Source: JAFGSZ01 sp964492185 (GTDB lineage: Bacteria; Bacteroidota; Bacteroidia; Bacteroidales; UBA10428). Taken from it: a stretch of DNA of 29,302 nucleotides. The DNA is taken from the NCBI GenBank assembly GCA_964492185.1, contig CAZBJH010000028.1, positions 1-29,302 on the forward strand, read 5' to 3'. A program made the translations under genes and the position numbers. Below the pieces are notes generated by a model that saw only the letters and a program-made list of their open reading frames with translations, ran no database searches and had not been told where the DNA came from. This document shows, in pieces, positions 23,722-29,302 of this stretch (position 1 is the stretch's first letter; each line of letters starts with the position of its first letter).

Positions 23722-24222
23722 GTTAATGAATATATCTTTGTTAAATCGGAAAAGCGTATTGAAAAGTTTGAGTTGGACAAAATACTTTTTATTGAAGGGA
23801 TTAAGAATTACTTGAGAATTCATACTGAAACCAAAAAAATAATGACCCTGCAATGTTTTAATGGAATTTTAAAATATCTGCCACATAATATTTTAAACGT
23901 GTTCATAATTCATATCTTGTTTATATGTATATAATATAATTAATGTTTTGGTTTACAAATTATTAATCCTTTAATCAATGCTTGTGGTTTTTGTCACCTC
24001 GCGAATTAGTAATTTAATAAGGTGCTCGGTGAACCCTCACCAATAACATGGTTAGAAAAATATTTATGTCCTTATGTCTTTGTACCTCATATTTTAGATT
24101 CTCTTAATGGTGAGGGTTTCATTAAATAAAATTGAAAACATTGAACGTAATCGGATTAAAATTTAGTAATGCTTTAATTCCAATCAGCGATAAATAAAAT
24201 TTACGATTATATCAAATCATAA
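23722..24222 (+). pseudogene. LytTR DNA-binding domain relic, split by a ~197 bp insertion
   Basis: The + strand encodes most of a LytTR domain in broken frames. Piece 1 (23722-23895) reads YIFVKSEKRIEKFELDKILF and IEGIKNYLRIHTETKKIMTL through KYLP. After a one-base loss in a T run (about 23891-23894), piece 2 (23898-23921) reads RVHNSYLV. The reading then breaks off. Piece 3 resumes at 24122-24163 with LNKIENIERNRIKI. After another small indel, 24169-24195 gives NALIPISDK, and 24202-24222 gives YDYIKS and a stop. These pieces follow the usual order of LytTR response regulators (VRVHxSYIV, then KIExIERNRI). No receiver domain is present upstream; the padR gene lies there. The gene is dead by truncation, indels and insertion. 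Confidence 0.75.
23923..24119. mobile_element. Inserted ~197-bp sequence interrupting the LytTR relic
   Basis: Removing this segment rejoins SYLV and LNKIENIERN with a single serine codon (TCA). GTTT occurs at both junctions (23919-23922 and 24116-24119), a possible target duplication. Near the right end is an inverted repeat, AACCCTCACCA (24032-24042) against TGGTGAGGGTT (24108-24118), and a small hairpin GGTGA-ACCC-TCACC (24029-24042). There are no matching terminal repeats at the two outer ends and no coding sequence. The element type is unknown; a palindrome-associated element mobilised in trans is one possibility. Confidence 0.5.
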
Positions 24223-24300
24223 TTAAAATTTATTCAATACTTTTAATTGCTAAATATCAGAAATTTAATTTCAGGAGCAGACAGAATAATAAATCAATTG

Positions 24301-24308
24301 TAAATTTG
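24301..24308 (+). promoter_or_regulatory. Candidate -7 box (TAAATTTG), possibly leaderless transcript
   Basis: TAAATTTG is a full match to TAnnTTTG, and its last base is only six bases before ATG 24314. Transcription would begin at or next to the start codon, predicting a leaderless or near-leaderless mRNA. No clear -33 TTTG is present. Confidence 0.35.
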
Positions 24309-24313
24309 CGTTG

Positions 24314-24814
24314 ATGAATATTACCATTTCCCACGCGAGCGAAAAGCACCTGGAAAATGTTGTGGAGATATACAATCAGGCGATCAGAACGGGGAGTACG
24401 ATTGCCTATATCCATGAGTTTACAACAGGGAGCAGGAGAGCCTGGTTTAAGGAACATTCCTCAGATACATATCCCATTCTTGTGGCACGGGAGGAAGATG
24501 ACAGCGTTCTTGGCTGGGCCTGCATCAGCCCTTACAGAAAAGGCAGGACAGCACTGAGAAAAACGGTATTGGTCAGTTATTTTGTTCACAATGAACATCG
24601 GCGAAAAGGAATAGGAAACCGCTTGCTGGAGGAGATGATCTTAAAGGCAAAAGCACTCGGGTATGAGGTGATGATAGCGATCTTGTTTGACAGCAACAGT
24701 GCGAGTACCGGTCTGTTGGAAAAACATCATTTCGAAAAATGGGGATTCATGCCCGATGTGGCTGAAATAAACGGAAGAAAATTCAGCCATCTTTATTACG
24801 GCAGGAAATTATAG
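24314..24814 (+). CDS. GNAT N-acetyltransferase (phosphinothricin acetyltransferase-like)
   Basis: I chose ATG 24314 (166 aa); a TTG three bases upstream is also in frame. The protein has the GNAT fold: an N-terminal ITISHASEKHLENVVEIYNQ segment typical of the phosphinothricin/methionine-sulfoximine acetyltransferase group, and motif A with HNEHRRKGIGNRLLEEMI (about 91-108), where R-R-K-G-I-G is the acetyl-CoA pyrophosphate loop. It transfers acetyl from acetyl-CoA to a small amine; likely substrates are amino-acid analogues, but the specificity is not shown by sequence. A TAnnTTTG box lies directly upstream. A MITE-like element is inserted 16 bp after its stop. Confidence 0.88.
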   Translation: MNITISHASEKHLENVVEIYNQAIRTGSTIAYIHEFTTGSRRAWFKEHSSDTYPILVAREEDDSVLGWACISPYRKGRTALRKTVLVSYFVHNEHRRKGIGNRLLEEMILKAKALGYEVMIAILFDSNSASTGLLEKHHFEKWGFMPDVAEINGRKFSHLYYGRKL

Positions 24815-24830
24815 CAGGGCCTGCTGAAAA

Positions 24831-25201
24831 GGCTATTATATAGAATAGCATTGTTATAAGAGAAGGGAGTCGGTGTTCCAGAAAGTCTGATTCCTTTAAA
24901 ATTAGCATAAAGTTTTGCAGTAGCGCGGGCCGTCTCAGAAAAATCGCGTAGTAATTCAAGGAAGGCTTTCATTACGTGGGCACTGTAGGAATCCTGTCCG
25001 AGCGACGACGAAGGAGGAGTGAGTTTGGGTTTCGCGGGGAGAAAGCCTGACGTAGACATTCAAGCAATTTTTCTGCAACGGTGACCTTTTTGCCTACTTT
25101 TTATGTGGAAGATAAAAAGTTGGTCGAACTGCCTGGCAGGCAGTTCGAAACTCTGGCAAGCGGGAGGTAATATAAAAACAATATTATTCTATATAATAGC
25201 C
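24831..25201. mobile_element. 371-bp MITE-like element with 25-bp terminal inverted repeats
   Basis: The ends 24831-24855 and 25177-25201 (reverse complement) match at 23 of 25 positions; both begin GGCTATTATATAGAATA. The flanks GCTGAAAA (24823-24830) and ACTGAAAA (25202-25209) agree at 7 of 8 bases, consistent with an 8-bp target duplication. Inside are a 25-bp palindrome at 25124-25148 (perfect 12-bp arms around one base) and a stem of ACTTTTTAT against ATAAAAAGT (25096-25120). There is no transposase. A minus-strand open frame (24796-25059) crosses the left end and is not supported as a gene. This element accounts for nearly all of the gene-free stretch 24815-25276. Confidence 0.8.
25124..25148. 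repeat. 25-bp perfect palindrome inside the MITE-like element
   Basis: Positions 25124-25135 are the exact reverse complement of 25137-25148, around a single central G at 25136; the arm is TCGAACTGCCTG. The sequence can form a stable hairpin on either strand. It may serve as a terminator, or as a recognition structure for mobility. Confidence 0.75.
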
Positions 25202-25276
25202 ACTGAAAACATGAAATAAATTATAATCAGGACAATACGCTAACTGATTGTTTGTAAAGTTACAGGGTATCAGATA

Positions 25277-26187
25277 TTATGCATCAGAGGCAAAGGTGCG
25301 ACTGATTCCCTTCCTGTAGCTTACTGCCGGATGACCGAAAATGACGAATAGCCCTTCACGGCTTTTGTATTTAATGCCATGTCGTTCCCTGAGCTTCCGT
25401 GCCTTTTTACCATGCTGGATCAGCGGATGTAACCCCCGAGCATGCAAGTGCCGAGTCCGAGCGATTCGCCCGCATACATGGCTGCAGTGGCGGCTACGAT
25501 CGGATCGGCCGGGTCGCAATAAGGAGAGCCGTATAAGTACATGGCCAGTGGGGCATCGTAATTTACCACATTGATACCTTCTTTCATTTTACCATTGTAT
25601 ACATTGAACATCGGACGTACAAATCCCCTGAAAATTTCGTCGTTTGTCTTTCCCCATAAGGGTCGCATTATGTTCAGGAACCAACTGGAAATGCTCCACC
25701 GCATACTGTGAAGATATTTGCAAAAATCTTGTGCAAAGCCTCGTACCCTGGTTTTGCCGTCCAGGATAAGTACATGAACATCGGAGGGTGGCAATCCCAT
25801 GGGGGCTGTTCGTGCCGCGGCAAGGATCTTTTCAGTCAGTGCCCGGTCTACAGGCTGATCGGTGAATTCCCTGATGCTTCTTCTTCGTTGGTACAGGGAC
25901 AGCAATTGGTCATAATTCGTGGTGGAGCCCGCCGGTGGCAGTTCAAACAGGTTTTCAGGAGACAGGGTCCTTCCGTGAATTTCAATGGCGCCGGTAGGGC
26001 AAATGGCCATGCAGTGGCCGCAACCGATGCACCCGAAAACATGTGATTTGCCTATAGCGGCTTTGCCGTTTTGTAATACCAGACCGAAATCCTTACACAC
26101 CTCAACGCACAGCCCACAACCGGTACATTTAGAGGCATCGATCCTGATTTCAGCCTTGTTTTTTGTTCTTGAAGTTGGTATAGCCAT
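25277..26187 (-). pseudogene. Ferredoxin-nitroreductase fusion protein, frameshifted
   Basis: From ATG 26187 the frame encodes two 4Fe-4S clusters, CTGCGLCVEVC (C21, C24, C27, C31) and CIGCGHCMAIC (C53, C56, C59, C63). A nitroreductase domain follows (about 95-255), with RRRSIREFTDQPVDRA and AARTAPMGLPPSDVHV for FMN binding and GESLGLGTCMLGG. It then stops at 25420. The expected C-terminus (LHPLIQHGKKARKLRERHG, then VIFGHPAVSYRKGISR) continues in another frame to 25277. The switch falls in a run of five C (25433-25437; G on the coding strand): six bases would restore one frame of 303 residues. Such proteins are FMN-dependent reductases fed by ferredoxin-type clusters. The frameshift is either real or a homopolymer error. 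The gene is divergent from tetR. Confidence 0.82.
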
Positions 26188-26288
26188 ATTAAGAATCGAA
26201 TATATTTATTTTCCGCTTCTTATCTTATGAACTACATAATTTTTCAGCAGACTCTGATAAATTGTTAAAAAAAAGTTGTATATTTACA

Positions 26289-26305
26289 AACCAAACGGTC
26301 GGTTT
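26289..26305. promoter_or_regulatory. Candidate TetR operator before tetR
   Basis: AACCAAACGGTCGGTTT is an imperfect palindrome (12 of 16 over 26289-26304) ending just before ATG 26306. It agrees at 13 of 16 positions with the element at 26929-26944. Binding here would block tetR expression and could also affect the divergent nitroreductase gene. Confidence 0.55.
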
Positions 26306-26908
26306 ATGAATGGTTCCAAAGAACATATTATGAGAACTTCATTGCTGCTTTTTCTAAAGAAAAGCTACAGGGAAGTGACTATGAAAGAGATCGTGGAGAA
26401 GACCGGAATGTCAAAAGGGGCTTTCTATCACTATTTCACCGGCAAGGAGGAATTGTTCAAAGAGATAGTACACATGTTTTTTAAGATGGGGGCCATGGAT
26501 TATTCCGGCTTTGACCGGAGTACGTTGCAGGGATTTTACAGGCAGTATGTTGAACAGATTGGCTGTTCATTCAGGAAGATTGCCGAATTGGTGGGCCATG
26601 CCGAAGAGGAACAACCTACATTGAATTTCTTCCTGATCCTGTTCGAGGCCGTCGGCCGGTTTCCCGAATTTCTGAAAATAGAGAGGGAACAGTACGAGCG
26701 GGAGGTCAGCACCTGGGAAGAGGTCATCGGGCATGGCCGTCAGACCGGTGAGATCAAGCCCCATGCGGAGGACCGGCAAATCGCAGACCTGTTCCTTTAC
26801 TGTACCGATGGTGTCTTTATCCGTTATATCAACAGCGATAAAAACAGCCGGTATGAAGATGATTTGCTGAAAGCCTTCGATGTGATCTATGAAAATCTGA
26901 AAAGTTGA
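26306..26908 (+). CDS. TetR/AcrR-family transcriptional regulator
   Basis: I chose ATG 26306 (200 aa, MNGSKEHIMRTSLLLFLKKS); a TTG at 26276 would place the operator-like palindrome inside the gene. The N-terminal helix-turn-helix (about 8-55) reads YREVTMKEIVEKTGMSKGAF, then YHYFTGKEELFKEIV, as in TetR proteins. The rest (about 60-200) is a helical ligand-binding and dimerisation domain. Operator-like palindromes lie directly before this gene and before the ABC transporter genes downstream, so it probably represses both itself and the exporter, and is released by a transported compound. Confidence 0.93.
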   Translation: MNGSKEHIMRTSLLLFLKKSYREVTMKEIVEKTGMSKGAFYHYFTGKEELFKEIVHMFFKMGAMDYSGFDRSTLQGFYRQYVEQIGCSFRKIAELVGHAEEEQPTLNFFLILFEAVGRFPEFLKIEREQYEREVSTWEEVIGHGRQTGEIKPHAEDRQIADLFLYCTDGVFIRYINSDKNSRYEDDLLKAFDVIYENLKS

Positions 26909-26928
26909 TTTTTTTTGTATTGTTACAG

Positions 26929-26944
26929 ACCGAACATTCGGTTT
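26929..26944. promoter_or_regulatory. Candidate TetR operator before the ABC transporter genes
   Basis: ACCGAACATTCGGTTT contains the palindrome ACCGAA-CA-TTCGGT. It lies about 120 bp before ATG 27065 and 20 bp after the tetR stop. The TTTG at 26942-26945 overlaps its right edge and could serve as a -33 element, in which case binding would block polymerase. It closely resembles the site before tetR. Confidence 0.6.
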
Positions 26945-27011
26945 GTATATTAGATATTGAATTAATAATGTGTTGAATTGTAAATGATTGACTAGTAAGA
27001 CAAGATAAAAT

Positions 27012-27039
27012 ATGGTATGTAATAAATGGTATGTAATAA
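27012..27039. repeat. 14-bp tandem duplication in the ABC transporter leader
   Basis: ATGGTATGTAATAA occurs twice in direct succession (27012-27025, 27026-27039). Each copy has an ATG, and the first contains an early TAA in its own frame. The duplication lies in the untranslated leader, before the chosen start at 27065. Its significance is unknown. Confidence 0.6.
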
Positions 27040-27064
27040 ATGGTTTTTTAATAAGGTATCAAAT

Positions 27065-28140
27065 ATGGAACATGTAATCGTTACAGAGCATCTGTCAAAG
27101 CATTACCGGGATGTGAAAGCCGTGGATAATCTCGACCTGCATGTGGGCGAGGGAGAGATCTACGGTTTTCTGGGACTGAACGGTGCAGGAAAGACCAGCA
27201 CCATCCGCATGCTGCTAGGGATGATCCGCCCCCTGAACGGGAAGGCATATATCCTGGGAAAGCGGGTAACCGCCGGCCGCCATGCGCCATGGGAGAAAAC
27301 AGGTCATATGGTGGAGATCCCATATTCCTATCCCAACCATACCGTACGGGAGAATCTGGAGATCATCCGCCGTTTGCGCTTCATCAAAGAAAAGCATTCA
27401 GTGGACGTGGTAATCGACAGGCTGCGCCTGGGAAATTACCGGAACCGGAAAGCAAAACATTTGTCGCAGGGAAATGCCCAGCGGCTCGGGCTGGCAAAAG
27501 CACTGATGCATCGTCCGGAGATCCTGATCCTGGATGAGCCCACCAACGGGCTCGATCCGGCGGGTATTTACGAGGTGAGGGAGCTGTTCACCGATCTAGC
27601 CCGGAAGGAAGGGGTGACGCTTTTCATTTCCAGTCACATTCTCAGCGAGGTGTCCCGGTTTGCCACCCGCGTAGGGATCATCCACCAGGGGAAGCTGGTG
27701 GAAGAGATGGATACCGGACAACTCCGGTCGCTTTTCAGAAAGCACCTTAAGGTTCAGGTCAAAAGACCCGAAGTCGCAGTATCCCTGTTGCAAAGAAACT
27801 ATATGGGATGTTCGGTGAAGAACGGATATATCAGGATCAGTGATTCCACAGCCATTGCCGAACCTGGTGAAATCGCCACCCTGCTGGTCCATGCCGGTCA
27901 CCCGCCGGATTNNNNNNNNNNNNNNNNNNNNNNNNNNNNNNNNNNNNNNNNNNNNNNNNNNNNNNNNNNNNNNNNNNNNNNNNNNNNNNNNNNNNNNNNN
28001 NNNNNNNNNNNGCCGAACCTGGTGAAATCGCCACCCTGCTGGTCCATGCCGGTCACCCGCCGGATTGCCTGCAGGTGGAAGAGGAAAACCTGGAATCTTA
28101 TTTTCTGCGTAAAATCAATATGAAAGGAGGTGCATCATGA
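27065..28140 (+). CDS. ABC transporter ATP-binding protein (BcrA-like), interrupted by an assembly gap
   Basis: I chose ATG 27065 (MEHVIVTEHLSKHY); an ATG at 27026 is in frame but lies in the duplicated leader. The protein has Walker A GLNGAGKTS, a Q-loop in MVEIPYSYPN, the signature LSQGNAQRLGLAKAL, Walker B LILDEPTNGLDP and the switch histidine in FISSHILSE. It belongs to the BcrA/drug-resistance and ABC-2 group. A run of 100 N (27912-28011) is flanked by the same 55 bases (27857-27911 and 28012-28066). Collapsing the duplicate (155 bases) gives one open frame of 306 residues ending LESYFLRKINMKGGAS, the usual length for this family. Its TGA (28138-28140) overlaps the ATG of the permease gene. 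Confidence 0.9.
27912..28011. other. Scaffold gap of 100 N with 55-bp duplicated flanks
   Basis: One hundred N separate two identical 55-base copies (27857-27911, 28012-28066). The exact round number of N and the exact repeat fit a scaffolder that failed to merge overlapping contig ends. The coding frame is restored only when the copies are merged, so there is probably no missing sequence. Confidence 0.95.
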
Positions 28141-28919
28141 ATCATCTGAAAGCTGGTTTTATATCGGAAGTCCTGAAACTAAAACATTCGTGGGTTTTCA
28201 GGATCACGGTGGTCTTTTTTGTTTTTATCCCGGTGGTGACGGGTTTAATGATGTATCTCGCCCGGCATCCCGAAATTGCATCCAAACTGGGCATGGTGGG
28301 CATGAAGGCAAATATGTTCGGGGAGAATGACTGGAACGGGTTTCTGATGATGCAAAACCAGATCGTAGCCCTGATCGGCATCATCGGTTTCGGGTTTGTT
28401 ACCGCGTGGGTGTTTGGCAGGGAATACATGGAGCACACGATGAAAGACCTATTGGCCCTGCCGGTTTCCCGCACTTCCATAGTCCTGGCCAAGTTCATGC
28501 TGGTGGTGTTATGGTGTGTGCTGCTGACGGTTGTGATGCTCGTGACCGGACTGCTTACCGGCATGGTGGCCGGCATCCCCGGCTGGTCACCTGATTTGTT
28601 TTTCGGTCATCTGCCGGTATTTTTCATTGCAGCTATACTGACCATCCTGCTTGTCACCCCGATCGGCTTTATTTCCTCATGCAGCCGGGGAATTGTTGCT
28701 CCCATTGCTTTTGTCATTCTGGTACTGATCATGGCCCAGATCTTTACTGTGGTGGGATGGGGCCCCTACTTTCCCTGGTCCGTTCCCGGTGTGTACACAG
28801 TTCCCTCCGGAACCGGGGGCCTGCAAATGGTCACTGCCAGCTACATCATCCTTATTGCCACCAGTCTTGCGGGTTTACTGGGTACCATTGCCTGGTGGCG
28901 GAGGGCGGACCAGCATTAA
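28137..28919 (+). CDS. ABC-2 type transporter permease (BcrB-like)
   Basis: This 260-residue inner-membrane protein starts at ATG 28137 in an ATGA overlap with the ATPase gene. Six transmembrane helices can be seen (about 20-40, 78-98, 118-145, 157-180, 184-205, 232-252). After the second helix comes VFGREYMEHTMKDLLALPVS, the conserved cytosolic segment of ABC-2 permeases of the BcrB/NatB kind (GREYxxxTxKxLLxxPVSR). With the ATPase it should form a dimeric exporter, possibly for an antimicrobial peptide or other amphiphile. Control by the upstream TetR protein is likely from the shared operator. Confidence 0.9.
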   Translation: MNHLKAGFISEVLKLKHSWVFRITVVFFVFIPVVTGLMMYLARHPEIASKLGMVGMKANMFGENDWNGFLMMQNQIVALIGIIGFGFVTAWVFGREYMEHTMKDLLALPVSRTSIVLAKFMLVVLWCVLLTVVMLVTGLLTGMVAGIPGWSPDLFFGHLPVFFIAAILTILLVTPIGFISSCSRGIVAPIAFVILVLIMAQIFTVVGWGPYFPWSVPGVYTVPSGTGGLQMVTASYIILIATSLAGLLGTIAWWRRADQH

Positions 28920-28924
28920 AAACT

Positions 28925-29302
28925 TCATTTATTTTCCAGTTCTGCTATTCTGTTTTGCAGATGATCCGATTTGGACAATTTCTCGTATGAAAATGTTTTT
29001 GAGGTTGCGAGGGTATGATTCAGCAGTAAATGTGCTTTTTTATAAAATATCAGGCTTTCATCATATTTGCCCCTGGCATGGTTCAATTCAGCCTGTGTAA
29101 AGAACAGTTCTGATAATATTTCCAGATGTCCGTTGGTATATTGATGATTTTCAATTAGTTCTTTGATCAGAACATCGAATGGAATGTCAGTAAAAAATGC
29201 CGCGTCTTTCTTTAATAATTCCTGATACGCGTTATCAATTTTTTGTGATGCTTTCCGGAGTTCACCTTTTTTAATAAGTCCCAGGATACCGGCGACCAAT
29301 TC
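28925..29302 (-). CDS. Hypothetical helical protein (partial, N-terminus beyond window)
   Basis: The frame is open from the window edge to the stop at 28925 and gives 125 residues beginning ELVAGILGLIKKGELRKASQ. The sequence is almost all amphipathic helix; segments such as LIENHQYTNGHLEILSELFF and EYNHARGKYDESLIFYKKAH-like (AELNHARGKYDESLIFYKKA) resemble a tetratricopeptide-type helical pair. The start lies outside the window. Its stop lies only five bases from that of the convergent permease gene. It resembles the DUF6483 type in outline, but I cannot confirm that. Confidence 0.6.
   Translation of the reverse strand, partial: ELVAGILGLIKKGELRKASQKIDNAYQELLKKDAAFFTDIPFDVLIKELIENHQYTNGHLEILSELFFTQAELNHARGKYDESLIFYKKAHLLLNHTLATSKTFSYEKLSKSDHLQNRIAELENK

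Noticed and set aside
24796..25059. Minus-strand 87-codon open frame
   Set aside because: It crosses the left terminal repeat of the 371-bp element and the end of the GNAT gene. Similar open frames would be carried along with each copy of a mobile element, so this is weak evidence for a gene.
28012..28123. Frame after the N gap giving the tail PNLVKSPPCW
   Set aside because: It is the wrong frame, produced by the unmerged 55-bp duplicate; the merged sequence reads through to a normal C-terminus.

Overview
The window looks like chromosomal DNA of a Bacteroidota bacterium, probably Bacteroidales/Marinilabiliales-like. The reasons are the protein families present: an ECF sigma factor paired with an outer-membrane barrel protein carrying an inner-membrane anchor, split MacB-type ABC transporters, a SPOR protein, a LytTR relic, and a membrane protein with a GldL-like HWPG motif. 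Starts mostly lack Shine-Dalgarno sequences, and several TAnnTTTG (-7) boxes are present. This placement is inference, since no rRNA or marker phylogeny was available.

Layout. 1-51 is the tail of a membrane protein. 123-7953 (minus) holds an EF-hand/TSP3 outer-membrane protein, a SPOR envelope protein, a LOG-family Rossmann protein, UvrA and a membrane-anchored lytic transglycosylase. 8133-8255 is a palindromic repeat element. 8308-10301 (minus) is an ECF sigma factor with a probable anti-sigma/outer-membrane-barrel fusion. 10723-15076 (plus) is a four-gene MacAB-like export operon, followed by an acyl-ACP thioesterase whose stop codon lies inside an 18-unit heptanucleotide satellite. 16241-18968 (minus) is an NtrB/NtrC-like two-component system, divergent from a large FtsX-family permease (19170-21560). 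21698-23646 (minus) is a PadR operon. 23722-24222 is a broken LytTR gene split by a ~197 bp insertion. A GNAT acetyltransferase follows, then a 371 bp MITE-like element with 25 bp inverted ends and a probable 8 bp target duplication. Next come a frameshifted ferredoxin-nitroreductase, a TetR regulator and a BcrAB-like ABC transporter, and finally a partial hypothetical gene. A 100-N gap at 27912-28011 lies inside the ABC ATPase gene and is flanked by the same 55 bp on both sides, so it is an assembly join rather than missing sequence.

How the parts may work together. The best candidate for an undescribed system is a sigma-54 envelope/export regulon. Near-consensus -24/-12 promoters (GG-N10-GC, sharing GGCATGAA) lie upstream of both the MacAB-like operon (10677-10692) and the large permease gene (19111-19126). 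The permease gene is transcribed divergently from a sigma-54 activator and a histidine kinase that has almost no periplasmic domain. I infer that this kinase/regulator pair controls both export units. A second unit is the TetR gene with near-identical operator-like palindromes before itself and before the ABC exporter. Several small mobile or repetitive elements have inserted between genes and, in one case, into a gene.
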